Source: Pseudomonadota bacterium (GTDB lineage: Bacteria > Pseudomonadota > Gammaproteobacteria > Burkholderiales > Sulfuricellaceae). From it: a DNA stretch of 64,000 bases. Under the pieces are notes generated by a model. It did not search any database. It saw only the letters and a program-made list of their open reading frames with translations, and was not told where the DNA came from. Shown piece by piece: positions 35,101 through 46,016 of this stretch. Position numbers and translations under genes: made by a program. Each line of letters opens with the position of its first letter. Position 1 is the first letter of the stretch. The stretch is taken from positions 62,001 to 126,000 of the forward strand of contig JAJYXP010000044.1 of the NCBI GenBank assembly GCA_021801705.1, read 5' to 3'.

Positions 35101-37014
35101 AAAGCCCAACTCTTGCGGAGCTTTTTCTACCAAAAGGCCGAACCGTGAAACAAGGGCGGCAATGATAGCTTGTGCGCGACGGCGTGCTTCCGGTTTGGGA
35201 AGCCCGAGTCCATCAACATCGTCTTCGAGATACACCACGCAAACCGCCTCTAGTTGATCTGCGCTGGCAACGACGACGCGCCCGTTGGATTGCATGGCCC
35301 ACGCTAATCGGATCAGCATTTCCCGAATATCTCTCAACCCTATGCCCAGCGAATCGAGGGATATGGGCGCACCTGCGGCACGGGCTCGCGCATCGGGATG
35401 GCGGGATAACAACAGTGTGATGATTTCGCCGTAGATGGCCTCCCGCTCTTCCGGTAGCCGGTGCGACGCGCGGAACAGTTCTATCAAGGTCTGACAAAGC
35501 AGCGGTATGCGCGCAAGCTGATGTGTTCGTGCATTGGCGCGAACTGCGGCCAAGAATGCTTCCGCCCGACCCTGCGCGCGCCGCCGCGCATCGTCAAAAT
35601 ATTCATCGGTGGAAACATCATCCTCGGTCAGTGCGAACCACCGCGCGCTTAATTCACATATCTGCTCGTCGCTTAGTGCTGCCAGGTTTGCGTTAGCCCA
35701 CGTCGCGGGCACACCCAACGAATTAAAGCCGCGAGGCCGGCTGGTGCATATAACCACAGCACTTGTCGCTTGCGCGAATGAGACTATCCGGTCTAGTGCA
35801 TGATGTGCCTGCACTTGGGTAGTAGCCTCATCGAGCCCATCAACCAATAGCAGCACTTCAGATGAGCGCAGCGACCGCTCGAAGAGCGCTTGCACATCAT
35901 CAAAGCTGTTTTGATGCAGCCACTCGCGAAAGTGATCCTCGACGCTCGTGTCAGGTTTACGTTCAATTGCCGCCGCGAATGCCGCAAACGACATCCAGAC
36001 TGGCAGGCGTCGCAACTGAGTCGGCTCAAGTTGCCCGGCAAGCGCATCATCTTGACGCAACAAGGCAAGTGCGAGGTGGCGCAGCATTGCACTCTTTCCG
36101 TATCCGGCCTCACCGAGAACGACACAATTTTGCTGATCTTTGATCCAGCCCATCACTCCTCTGCGAGACTCATAAATACTCGCCGTTGCAGTGGCAACGG
36201 ATTGCAAACTCAAAGGCTCTCCGTTTGATGGTGCAGGCGTAGAACCGGGGGCTTGTTCGACTCGTGATGGTGTCATCTTCGAAACTTCCACAACGTCGGC
36301 GAGAACATAGCGGTGCAAGTAGTCAGCTACATGGCCGCTTGTAGTGCGGAGGCCGGGATCATGCTGATTGAAAAGAACTGTGTACAGCGCCTTCAGGCGA
36401 ATCCGTAGCTGGCCCAGATCAACAGCATCGAGTCGCTGGCCAAGGCTTGCAGCCGCATCAGCGCCATTGAAGGCATTCACCCACGAGCGACCGAAAAAAT
36501 CATCCACGAGGGAAGGTTGTAGCTTCAGTTTTTCGCATAAGCGACCGGCATCAGAACTATCCCATATTACGAAGGAAATCCCTGATCCATGCAGACGTTC
36601 TCTCTGAGCACTAATTTCAGCGACTTGTGTGGTGCTCTCTAAAGGACGCGCAACGCAAAGGACAAATTCCTTAGCCTGTTCAGCCCACCGCCCATTCAAG
36701 AAAGCATCAACGGCATTCCGAATGTCTGACGGATCAAATTCCTCGACCTTCTTGCATTGATAGCAGATTCGTTTCGTCGGCTCCGCTTCAGGTATGGCGA
36801 GAACATCGATCCCTTCCTGAGCTTGCCCCGGTGTTCCATATATCTCGCAATCGAGCACCGAGCTTTCACGACGAACCAGCCGAAGAATGAGGCGTTCAAA
36901 GTTCTGCCATGTCAGTTCATTAAAGGGGAGTCCTTGCGCGCGAGTCTCAACTGGCGGGCTTGGTACGTTGCCGACCGGTGGACAGTCTAGCCATGTTGGA
37001 ATTTCATGGGCCAT
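32110..37014 (-). CDS. Mrr-like nuclease / NACHT NTPase / helical-repeat protein (candidate defence NLR)
   Basis: A 1634-residue single-gene system. Residues about 30-150 look like a restriction-endonuclease fold of the Mrr type: WQNFERLILRL, GTPGQAQEGID with Asp70, then ICYQCKK with Gln86-x-Lys88. A NACHT/STAND ATPase follows, with Walker A GEAGYGKS (301-308) and Walker B LLLVDGLDEA (about 388-397), then ICTSRPRGF as a sensor-like arginine and FVHLSIQEFLAAE typical of NACHT winged-helix regions. The remaining 900 residues are helical HEAT-like repeats (RRAAAQTIAKVF, RASALRALGLQ). Bacterial NACHT proteins defend against phage by sensing through the C terminus and triggering the N-terminal effector; this role is inferred here. 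The start is ATG 37014 with AAAAGG in front. Base composition is visibly less G+C-rich than its neighbours, suggesting transfer. Confidence 0.85.
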   Translation of the reverse strand: MAHEIPTWLDCPPVGNVPSPPVETRAQGLPFNELTWQNFERLILRLVRRESSVLDCEIYGTPGQAQEGIDVLAIPEAEPTKRICYQCKKVEEFDPSDIRNAVDAFLNGRWAEQAKEFVLCVARPLESTTQVAEISAQRERLHGSGISFVIWDSSDAGRLCEKLKLQPSLVDDFFGRSWVNAFNGADAAASLGQRLDAVDLGQLRIRLKALYTVLFNQHDPGLRTTSGHVADYLHRYVLADVVEVSKMTPSRVEQAPGSTPAPSNGEPLSLQSVATATASIYESRRGVMGWIKDQQNCVVLGEAGYGKSAMLRHLALALLRQDDALAGQLEPTQLRRLPVWMSFAAFAAAIERKPDTSVEDHFREWLHQNSFDDVQALFERSLRSSEVLLLVDGLDEATTQVQAHHALDRIVSFAQATSAVVICTSRPRGFNSLGVPATWANANLAALSDEQICELSARWFALTEDDVSTDEYFDDARRRAQGRAEAFLAAVRANARTHQLARIPLLCQTLIELFRASHRLPEEREAIYGEIITLLLSRHPDARARAAGAPISLDSLGIGLRDIREMLIRLAWAMQSNGRVVVASADQLEAVCVVYLEDDVDGLGLPKPEARRRAQAIIAALVSRFGLLVEKAPQELGFVHLSIQEFLAAESVSRKTEAEQLEWIADTWMQPVWRECVVNWFGIQGARGKKGFAGQAATRIAELGRAGEFERMQALELRAELACADIGLPINEARKVIHEAAEDLEKSPFLHHRVVLATSLTIGALGSGVRDECSALIRKWTPGRPSYSRAAVLSALEGWGPADDLQSTLLQGMRDEEFVCRRAAAQTIAKVFVQSNDLPSILVRMALHEVRPEVRASALRALGLQAAWAEQALACANTNLSTACAELILEAVKVRVKQRQHDAEDLQRMSRLWSTEAIDYWQRAEFYDVLFEGWAEAQTVREAFLAPIRDGNRSRMGDDEQLIYLIRAYPGDNEIAELISRKLRNHGMHFSMDKSVLWPIMRDSFRGHPLLVPALREALAEYRKQFQAIFWHPDTVGAYWVIGDDAARDELLAAYSIEKDANGKSWIARTLFDGWQNDEKVRQALNTWAQSPNEFAAPLACLSRSLFDNVDERRSWLEKLSREGDARTVPQALLEILDQFPDERGLELVRDRLKNVKMWYYNTIQLESKVAACAPTESSSQAIFERSLSELDGPPVSSWAASVENLPAFRSRVLVAAVPAPVEVRMAIATTLRERMADYDNLMRLVPEYIAEENGAVRATTLLALAQTTRGHDSNRAAMCEILTSELMSSGSYYESRRRAALAGLLELGAGALAAEALEKSKLTHWTGLLVDSLHPDPISLNTVVRHWNVLRPLLEARGLPTDMPINEIVSAGYGTVFEQSPELKMDLDEYLRGPLPDWAVASFFELLARRYPRSDFLRSTLIQALEHSQRNNQIGRTIMRLLAHHFRADQPTLEQILNALASPNRHPSAPADGILGYLASGWRDAISKELIHALLPSDSAEWGFRDRLLIFTAWGDKESAELSAREILAEPLRDWRYREEDTHILREWAEDAISTDVLQQWSLSDNATLSMTAISLMNDQNKISSPDQVALCARFNQQCQDADAPQDGLDAVVRRNEAWCISVYPALIAGIAS

Positions 37015-37558
37015 ATTCATCCTTTTGGCGTTCAATTGTGACGGTGGAGTGCGTGAACGTCATCTGCGCTACGAAAACCCGATAAGCGTAAGCGGCCAAG
37101 CAGTTTTCAATCTCAGTCGAGATCAACAATATCGCTCTCCCCTACATAAACTATTCGGACATTATGGGCGTAAGCATTACATGAACCGCATAATTCTGTG
37201 AAGGGATAATACAAGGATGTGCAGCCAAAACGTGGTTATGAGTCGAAAGATCCTGTTCGAATGTACCCAATGCAGACACTCGCAGGTGGCTGAATTAGAT
37301 CACCCGCCACCGACCGATTAGGCCGAACTCCAGTCCATCCGGGTGCTGCCGGGGACCGTCCGGTTCTCGGCCAAACCAGCCGTACAGTTGAAAATTTATT
37401 GGTGACAGGTTGCTCAACCACCCTCCTAAACACCAAACTTGTTTCATCCCGCTCAGCCGCGGACAGGGATTCGCGCAACCTCAACCCCTGTTCCGGGATA
37501 ACCCGATGTCAGGTCGAGGCTGCGTGATATGGGTCTTTATAAGACCCCTCTTCCAAGA
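37015..37558. other. Gap upstream of NACHT gene, with a hairpin behind katG
   Basis: No gene is supported in these 544 bases. A hairpin GGGTCTT-TAT-AAGACCC (37531-37547) lies just beyond the katG stop and may end its transcript, though no T-run follows. ATTATG (37161) and CATAAT (37189) face each other in a palindromic patch. The NACHT promoter should lie here but no convincing -35/-10 pair was found. Confidence 0.4.
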
Positions 37559-39836
<2,278 letters not shown>

Positions 39837-39954
39837 CGATAGGTGACGAAGATCTGTTCAGCCCCAATGGCTGCAATCTTTACCTTTTCGTGAATGCCGG
39901 GCAAACCAGATGAGTCCATGTATACCGGTCAGACCAAGCCTGAACTCCAACGGC

Positions 39955-41358
39955 TTAGAAGCTTGCCGAATCTCCCAGTCCTGGCACGCTTACTTTCCAG
40001 TTCATTTTATGGATTTTGTCGGCCAGTGCCTGGGCGGCGTGTGCCTCGCCGTGAACCACGAAGGTTTGGGCGGGCGGGCGCTTGAACTGCTTGAGCCAGT
40101 GCAGCAGGTCTGCCTGGTCGGCATGGGCCGAGAACCCGCCTATAGTATATATTTCCGCCCGCACGGGGATGTCGTTGCCGTAAATCCGGGCTGTTTTCGC
40201 GCCATCCACCAGGCGTCGGCCGAGCGTGTCTTGGGCCTGAAAGCCCGTGATCAGTATGGTGTTCTGCCTTTTCCCAAGGTTGTTGATCAGGTGGAATTTG
40301 ATGCGCCCCGCATCGCACATGCCGCTGGCCGAAATGATGATGGCACCGGAGTGGATGCTGTTCAGCGCAATAGATTCTTCCGCGCTTCCGGTAAAGGTAA
40401 GCTTGAGCGGAACGTGGTTTTTATCGCGCCAGGCGTTCAGTTCCTTCGCTTCCTCGTCGAACAACTCCATGTGTCTCATGGTGATGGCGGTAGCCTTGGT
40501 TGCCATGGGGGAGTCCACGTAGATCTTCAGGTCCTTGAACCGTCCCTGACGCGTAAGCTGGTAGAAGGCATAGATGATTTCCTGGGTTCTGCCTACGGCG
40601 AAGGCGGGGATGATGACGTTGCCTTTCTTTTTCTGCAGGGTGTTGTTGACCGCGGAAACGAATTCATCCATGGTCGATGGCATGTCTTTGTGCAAGCGGT
40701 CGCCGTAAGTGGATTCGATGAACAGGATGTCGGCCTCGGCGATTACGGCAGGGTCGCGCAGGATAGGGCGGTCCGGCTGTCCCAGGTCTCCCGAGAAGAC
40801 CAGCTTGGTTTGTTTGTTCCGCTCCTTGAGCCAGACTTCTATGATGGCCGAGCCCAGGATGTGGCCGGCATCCCGAAAACTGCAGTTGACCGATGGGTGG
40901 GGCGCAAGCCGGGCATCATAAGAGACGGCCTGCAATTTCCCCAGGGTGGCTTCCGCCTCGGCCATGGTGTACAGCGGAACGGCTTCCTGCTTGTGTTTTC
41001 TGCCTTTACTTTTCTCCCGGCGGCGGTTCTCGCGTTCGGCTTCGATTTCCTGGATATGGGCCGAGTCCGGAAGCATGACTTCGAGCAGGTCGGCAGTGGC
41101 GGTGGTGGTGTAGATCGGCCCGTCGAAACCGTTTGCCACCAGTTTGGGCAACAGGCCGCTGTGGTCGATGTGGGCGTGGGTCAGCAGGACAAAGGCTATC
41201 TCCCGGGGAATGAATTTGAAGGGCTGTTCATTGAGTTTGTCTGCCTGGCTTCCACCCTGGAACATCCCGCAGTCCACCAGGAATTTGACCTCCCCGGTTT
41301 CGACCAGATAGCAGGAGCCGGTGACTTGCTGGGCGGCGCCGAGGAAGGTTATTTTCAT
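39955..41358 (-). CDS. Beta-CASP metallo-beta-lactamase RNase-like protein
   Basis: A 467-residue protein of the MBL-fold/beta-CASP group related to CPSF-73 and archaeal or bacterial RNA exonucleases. The zinc motifs are visible: LLTHAHIDHSG (H61, H63, D65, H66), a later GHILGSA histidine, FSGDLG, and the beta-CASP motifs with GMCDAGR, ending in GGFSAHADQADLL and VVHGEA. It would cleave RNA in the cytoplasm. It begins within the ygfZ stop (TAATG), so the two genes are coupled. Confidence 0.9.
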   Translation of the reverse strand: MKITFLGAAQQVTGSCYLVETGEVKFLVDCGMFQGGSQADKLNEQPFKFIPREIAFVLLTHAHIDHSGLLPKLVANGFDGPIYTTTATADLLEVMLPDSAHIQEIEAERENRRREKSKGRKHKQEAVPLYTMAEAEATLGKLQAVSYDARLAPHPSVNCSFRDAGHILGSAIIEVWLKERNKQTKLVFSGDLGQPDRPILRDPAVIAEADILFIESTYGDRLHKDMPSTMDEFVSAVNNTLQKKKGNVIIPAFAVGRTQEIIYAFYQLTRQGRFKDLKIYVDSPMATKATAITMRHMELFDEEAKELNAWRDKNHVPLKLTFTGSAEESIALNSIHSGAIIISASGMCDAGRIKFHLINNLGKRQNTILITGFQAQDTLGRRLVDGAKTARIYGNDIPVRAEIYTIGGFSAHADQADLLHWLKQFKRPPAQTFVVHGEAHAAQALADKIHKMNWKVSVPGLGDSASF

Positions 41359-42374
41359 TAGATCGGGTAGGGTAGGGGCAGGAATTGCAGTATCGGGCCG
41401 TCCGGCGATTTCCAGCGAATATCCCCCGCTTCCACGCTGCTGGTGGGAATCACCGCCAGCAGGTCGAAGCCGCCGCCGGGAGATGCCTGGACGTTGACCG
41501 CCATGCCCGCCGATTGTTCTGCACCGAACAGCTCATCTCCCGGCTGGGGGGATGCATCAGTGTCGAGATGAGCCAAATACAGGCGACGCTTGACCTTGCC
41601 GAGGTACTGCGTGCGTGCCACGATTTCCTGGCCGGTGTAGCAGCCCTTGTTGAAGCTGACGCCGCCGAGGGCCTCGTAGTTTGCCATCTGCGGGGTGAAC
41701 TGTTCCTGTGTTTGCGGCAGGATAACGGGGATGCCTGCCTGAATGTCCAGCCATTCCCAGCGGGCGCTGCCCACCGCTCGTGCTTCCTTGCTTAACTCAT
41801 CCCACAAAGCCGGACCTTGTTCGGCTTTGGCAATAATCTCAAAACGCGTTGCCCCCAGCCTCACGATCGTTGCCGCCGCATGCCGGCTTATTCCCAAGGC
41901 ATCTGCAGGGAGGGTGCCGAACCGCTTTTGCAGCACCCGTTCGGCGCCGGCCCCCGCCATGCCGAGGCGGACGAATTCTTCGCCGGCGTCGCGTATCTTG
42001 ACCTTGGCGCGAAGCACGTACATGGCGAGGCGTTTCTGGATGGCCACCTGCAGACTGGCCGGCAACTGGAGCAAATAGCCGTCATTCTCCCGCCACAGCA
42101 GAAAACTCGCCAGCATCCGTCCCTTGGGGGTGCACAGGCTGTTGTGTTGGGCGCGTTCTGCAGGTAGCCTGACATCGTTGGTGGTCTGGCCCTGCAGGAA
42201 AGTCTGGCTTTCCTCGCCGCTGACGCCGATTATGCCAAGGTAGGAGAGGTCGGTGAGTATGGTGCCCGATTGCGTGGCCTGCAATTCTTCCGCAGGATTG
42301 CCAAAATGCACGGTTTGATCGTTTTCGATCAAGGCGCCCACTTTCAAAAGATGGTCTTTCCAGATGGGATTCAT
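41358..42374 (-). CDS. ygfZ: Folate-binding protein YgfZ
   Basis: A 338-residue YgfZ/GcvT-like protein with the signature KGCYTGQEIVAR and FLQGQTTNDV. YgfZ helps maintain certain Fe-S enzymes using folate. The frame is open upstream, but ATG 42374 (MNPIWKDHLL) gives the family length. It is divergent from ygfX and overlaps the beta-CASP gene. E. coli also keeps ygfX and ygfZ close together. Confidence 0.92.
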   Translation of the reverse strand: MNPIWKDHLLKVGALIENDQTVHFGNPAEELQATQSGTILTDLSYLGIIGVSGEESQTFLQGQTTNDVRLPAERAQHNSLCTPKGRMLASFLLWRENDGYLLQLPASLQVAIQKRLAMYVLRAKVKIRDAGEEFVRLGMAGAGAERVLQKRFGTLPADALGISRHAAATIVRLGATRFEIIAKAEQGPALWDELSKEARAVGSARWEWLDIQAGIPVILPQTQEQFTPQMANYEALGGVSFNKGCYTGQEIVARTQYLGKVKRRLYLAHLDTDASPQPGDELFGAEQSAGMAVNVQASPGGGFDLLAVIPTSSVEAGDIRWKSPDGPILQFLPLPYPI

Positions 42375-42445
42375 ATTTTGTCGATATGTATAAAGATTAT
42401 GACGGTTAAAATAAGGCCATTCGGGCATTTTTACAAGGCTTGCGG

Positions 42446-42871
42446 GTGGATACGCTAAAGATCGAAGTCGGGTCATCCGGACAACTCGCTACCCTGCTTG
42501 CCTCAATGCACATCTTTGCGGCGGCGATTTTCTGGACGATTCCGCTGCCGTATTGGCTTGCCGCCATGCTGATGCCTGTTTTTGCCGGCAGCGCATGGTA
42601 CCACTCGAAACGCGACTGTTTTCGCGTATCGCCGCGTTCGTTGGTTGCCTTGCGGCTCCTGGCCGATTGCCGGTGCGATTTACAAACCCGCGCAGGCACC
42701 TGGCATGAAGCCGAACTGCTCGGCAGCAGTTTCGTTTCTCCCTATTTGACCGTACTGAATCTGAAGCCGGCGGGTGGCCGCCTTGCCAAACATCTGGTGA
42801 TCCTGCCGGATGCGGTGGATGCGGAGGATTTCAGGCGATTGCGGGTATGGCTCAAATGGCGCTGCCGCTAG
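42446..42871 (+). CDS. YgfX/CptA-like membrane protein
   Basis: A 141-residue protein with two hydrophobic segments near the N terminus (about 15-48: LLASMHIFAAAIFWTIPLPY, WLAAMLMPVFAGSAW) and a soluble tail including SFVSPYLTVLNLK and HLVILPDAVDAEDFRRLRVW, matching the YgfX (DUF1434) pattern. E. coli YgfX was described as an inner-membrane toxin (CptA) affecting cytoskeletal proteins. The partner YgfY/SdhE is not next to it here. GTG 42446 is chosen for its AAGG; TTG 42440 is the alternative. Its stop abuts the nadB stop with no gap. Confidence 0.78.
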   Translation: MDTLKIEVGSSGQLATLLASMHIFAAAIFWTIPLPYWLAAMLMPVFAGSAWYHSKRDCFRVSPRSLVALRLLADCRCDLQTRAGTWHEAELLGSSFVSPYLTVLNLKPAGGRLAKHLVILPDAVDAEDFRRLRVWLKWRCR

Positions 42872-44452
42872 TTATTTTTCAGGTGGGGTCAGCACCGTGT
42901 TTTTTGCTTCCGGCAACTGGTCGGGGTAATCCCGGCTGTAATGCAGGCCACGGCTTTCATGGCGCAGCATGGCGCATTGCACGATCAGATCGGCGGTGAG
43001 GACGAGGTTGCGCAGTTCGATCAGGTCATTGCTGACGCGGAAATTCTGGTAGTACTCATTGATTTCCTCGGTGAGCAGTCGTATGCGGTGTTGTGCCCGT
43101 TCCAGCCGCTTGTTGGTGCGCACGATGCCCACGTAATCCCACATGAAGCGGCGCAGTTCGTCCCAGTTGTGGGAGATGACGATCTCCTCGTCGGCGTCGG
43201 TGACGCGGCTTTCATCCCATTCCGGCAGTGTGACGGGCGCTCTTGCCGGTTGGGCAAGGATATCCTTTACCGCAGCCTCTCCGAACACCATGCACTCCAG
43301 CAATGAATTGCTGGCCAGGCGATTGGCGCCATGCAATCCGGTGCAGGCCACCTCGCCGACAGCGTACAGGTTGGGGATGGCGGTACGCGCCGAGAGGTCG
43401 GTCAGTATCCCGCCGCAACTATAATGGGCGGCCGGCACCACCGGGATAGGCTGACGCGTGATGTCGATGCCTAGCTCCAGGCAGCGGCCATAGATGGTGG
43501 GAAAATGCTCCTTGAGAAATTTTTCGGGCTTGTGCGAAATATCGAGATAAACGCAATCCAATCCGCGCTTTTTCATCTCGAAGTCGATCGCCCGCGCAAC
43601 GACATCGCGCGGTGCCAGCTCGGCGCGCGGGTCGTGTTCCGGCATGAAGCGGGTGCCGTCGGGCAGGAGCAGCAGGCCGCCTTCGCCCCGTACCGCTTCT
43701 GTAATCAGGAAAGACTTGGCATGGGGATGGTAGAGGCAGGTGGGGTGGAACTGGATGAATTCCATGTTGGCCACCTGGCATCCCGCGCGCCACCCCATGG
43801 CGATGCCATCGCCGGTGGCGACATCGGGGTTGGTGGTGTAAAGATAGACCTTGCCTGCCCCGCCGCTGGCGAGCACGGTGTGCCGGGCGGAAAAGGTCTT
43901 GATCTTGCCGCTGGCGTTGTCCAGCACGTATACGCCATGACAGGCGTTATCCTGAAGTCCGAGTTTTTTGCCGGTGATCAGGTCGATGGCGATGTGGCGT
44001 TCCAGCAGCGTGATATTGGGGTGGCTTTTGACCTTCTCGGCCAGGGTAACCTGCACCGCATGGCCGGTAGCATCGGCGGCGTGGATGATGCGGCGTTGGC
44101 TGTGGCCGCCTTCGCGGGTCAAATGATAACCGATGCTGCTGTCAGCATCCTTGGTGAACGGTACGCCTTGCCTGATCAGCCATTCGATTGCGGAGCGGCT
44201 GTTCTCCACCACGAAGCGGGTGGCTTTTTCGTCGCACAATCCGGCACCGGCGATCAGCGTGTCGCGGATGTGCGCTTCGATCGAGTCTTCGTCCGTCAGC
44301 ACCGCGGCAATGCCGCCTTGCGCCCAGTCGCTGGCACCATCCAGCAGGGAGCGCTTGGTGATAACCGCCACCCGTTTTTGTTCTGCGAGATTCAGCGCCA
44401 GGGTAAGTCCTGCGAGCCCACTGCCGATCACAGCCACATCGAAATCCAGCAT
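42872..44452 (-). CDS. nadB: L-aspartate oxidase
   Basis: A 526-residue flavoenzyme that oxidises aspartate to iminoaspartate, the first step of de novo NAD synthesis. It shows the FAD motif VIGSGLAGL, the HAADATGHAV segment, the catalytic/substrate region CGGILTDLSARTAIPNLYAVGEVACTG split around conserved glycines, and a helical C terminus. ATG 44452 (MLDFDVAV) is the family start; a GTG four codons earlier lies inside a repeat. The gene is divergent from rpoE. Its 5' end overlaps the first copy of a 72-74 bp direct repeat. Confidence 0.95.
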   Translation of the reverse strand: MLDFDVAVIGSGLAGLTLALNLAEQKRVAVITKRSLLDGASDWAQGGIAAVLTDEDSIEAHIRDTLIAGAGLCDEKATRFVVENSRSAIEWLIRQGVPFTKDADSSIGYHLTREGGHSQRRIIHAADATGHAVQVTLAEKVKSHPNITLLERHIAIDLITGKKLGLQDNACHGVYVLDNASGKIKTFSARHTVLASGGAGKVYLYTTNPDVATGDGIAMGWRAGCQVANMEFIQFHPTCLYHPHAKSFLITEAVRGEGGLLLLPDGTRFMPEHDPRAELAPRDVVARAIDFEMKKRGLDCVYLDISHKPEKFLKEHFPTIYGRCLELGIDITRQPIPVVPAAHYSCGGILTDLSARTAIPNLYAVGEVACTGLHGANRLASNSLLECMVFGEAAVKDILAQPARAPVTLPEWDESRVTDADEEIVISHNWDELRRFMWDYVGIVRTNKRLERAQHRIRLLTEEINEYYQNFRVSNDLIELRNLVLTADLIVQCAMLRHESRGLHYSRDYPDQLPEAKNTVLTPPEK

Positions 44453-44654
44453 ACGACTTTTCACGCCCTAGCGGGCGCGCCTCTTGCCCGCTAGGGCGTA
44501 GAAAATCGGAGTACCCTTGTCTCGCCGTGGTCGCTGTGAAGCAGCGGGAACCCGGCGGGGACACTCTTTACGGGTGTGGTGCATACGACTTTTCACGCCC
44601 TAGCGGGCGCGCCTCTTGTGCCCGCCAGGGCGTTGAAAATCGGGGTGCCCTTGT
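44449..44654. repeat. Direct repeat pair at the nadB start
   Basis: Bases 44449-44520 and 44581-44654 are near-identical copies, a few mismatches and a two-base indel apart, at a 132-base period. Each begins GCATACGACTTTTCACG, so the nadB start region is duplicated. Each contains a 14-base hairpin, ACGCCCTAGCGGGC with its complement. The 60-base spacer (44521-44580) carries the dispersed module also seen near 20141 and 61064. Confidence 0.8.
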
Positions 44655-44879
44655 GGTGCAGGCTTTTTTCCTGGTTTTTCATCCGGGAAATGATAGCACG
44701 CAACATATGCAACAGGGTTCAGCAGGGGGTCAGATTGTCTTGGTCAATAACCTCATCGGGGTGTGAACTATTCAGGAATAGCTCTGTCTTTAAGTAAAGG
44801 GTGCGTTCCCTGGAGCGGTTGAGGGCGCTATACTGAACTATCTTTGGCATGTGAACCCCATGCTGGCGATAGGGATAAG

Positions 44880-44885
44880 TATAAT
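44880..44885 (+). promoter_or_regulatory. Probable -10 element of the rpoE operon
   Basis: TATAAT lies 26 bases before the ATG at 44911, inside the open frame that extends upstream. No good -35 is seen, so the assignment rests on the -10 alone. It supports the later start for rpoE. Confidence 0.35.
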
Positions 44886-44910
44886 AATGCTGCTTTCAGG
44901 GAAGGCCCGG

Positions 44911-45510
44911 ATGGGTGATCGTGAAATTGACCAGCAACTGGTCGAACGCGCACAACATGGCGATAAACGTGCATTTGAGTTGCTGGTGGAAAAATATCAG
45001 CGCAAGCTGGGGCGTCTGCTGTCGCGCTTTATTCGTGATCCGGCCGAGGTCGAAGATGTGGCCCAGGAGGCGTTTATCAAAGCCTACCGGGCGCTGCCTT
45101 CGTTTCGTGGCGAGAGCGCTTTTTATACCTGGCTGTACCGGATCGGAATAAACACCGCCAAGAATTTTCTGGTGTCCCAAGGCAGGCGGGCACCGACGAC
45201 GACGGAGTTTGACAGCGAAGAGGCTGAAGGCTTTGAAGCCGCCGAGCAGCTTCGTGATATCAACACGCCGGAAAATATGCTGATGAGCAAGCAGGTCGCA
45301 GAAGCCGTGAACAAGGTGATGGACACCTTGCCCGAGGAACTTAAAATCGCGATCACCCTGCGCGAGATTGAGGGTCTGAGTTACGAGGATATTGCGGACA
45401 TGATGAATTGCCCGATTGGCACGGTGCGATCGAGGATTTTCCGTGCCCGCGAAGCGATTGCCGAAAAATTGCGGCCCATGCTGGGCACTGATAAAGACAC
45501 GAGGTGGTAA
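44911..45510 (+). CDS. rpoE: RNA polymerase sigma factor RpoE (AlgU)
   Basis: A 199-residue ECF sigma factor for the envelope-stress response. Region 2 (LVEKYQRKLGRLLSRFIRD, VEDVAQEAFIKAYRAL, SAFYTWLYRIGINTAKNFL) and region 4 (LPEELKIAITLREIEGLSY, IGTVRSRIFRAREAI) are complete. The family start MGDREIDQQLVERAQ and a GGAAGG ribosome site fix ATG 44911; the frame is open 20 codons further upstream. It heads rpoE-rseA-rseB-rseC-mucD, whose other products control its release. Confidence 0.96.
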   Translation: MGDREIDQQLVERAQHGDKRAFELLVEKYQRKLGRLLSRFIRDPAEVEDVAQEAFIKAYRALPSFRGESAFYTWLYRIGINTAKNFLVSQGRRAPTTTEFDSEEAEGFEAAEQLRDINTPENMLMSKQVAEAVNKVMDTLPEELKIAITLREIEGLSYEDIADMMNCPIGTVRSRIFRAREAIAEKLRPMLGTDKDTRW

Positions 45511-45512
45511 TC

Positions 45513-46016
45513 ATGGTGGAGAGTCAGATATCTGCACTGGTGGACGGCGAGTTGGAGCGGGCCGATGTTGGAGAATTGCTGGACAGGATCAAGAAGCAGC
45601 AAGGGTTGCAGCAGGATTGGCAGATGTTTCACCTGATCGGCGATACGCTGCGGCAAACGCCGCCTCTTTCACCTGGTTTTAATGTCCGGTTTGCCGAGCG
45701 GTTGGCTAAAGAACCCACGGTTCTGGCGCCACAGCGGTTTTTGCAACGCAAGCACCCGTTGATTGCATTGTCTGCTGCCGCTTCGGTTGCGGCGATTTCT
45801 CTGGTGGCCTGGGTGGCGCTGCAGGTAAATGGTGAGACGGGTGCTGCCGGACCGACCGCGGAAAATGCCGCCGCGGAAACCCGTCTGGCCAGTTCCGAAC
45901 CCGCCGTCAACATCAATGGCTATCTGATCGCCCACCAGGAATACTCCCATGCTGTGCAGGAACCCAGCCCATACCAGCGCGCGTCCCTTGAAAAAGTGCA
46001 GAGCGGGGGCGAATGA
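45513..46016 (+). CDS. rseA: Anti-sigma-E factor RseA
   Basis: A 167-residue single-pass inner-membrane anti-sigma factor. The N-terminal sigma-binding domain (SQISALVDGELERADVGELL, DWQMFHLIGDTLR) is followed by one membrane segment (about 86-107) and a periplasmic tail that RseB would bind. GAGGTGG before ATG 45513 supports the start. It begins two bases after rpoE and overlaps rseB by four. Confidence 0.92.
   Translation: MVESQISALVDGELERADVGELLDRIKKQQGLQQDWQMFHLIGDTLRQTPPLSPGFNVRFAERLAKEPTVLAPQRFLQRKHPLIALSAAASVAAISLVAWVALQVNGETGAAGPTAENAAAETRLASSEPAVNINGYLIAHQEYSHAVQEPSPYQRASLEKVQSGGE

Noticed and set aside
37236-37484. 82-codon minus-strand ORF between the NACHT gene and katG
   Set aside because: No ribosome site, no recognisable domain and no conserved context.
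44851-44910. Twenty-residue N-terminal extension of RpoE
   Set aside because: It contains a TATAAT promoter word and is absent from the family; GGAAGG supports ATG 44911.
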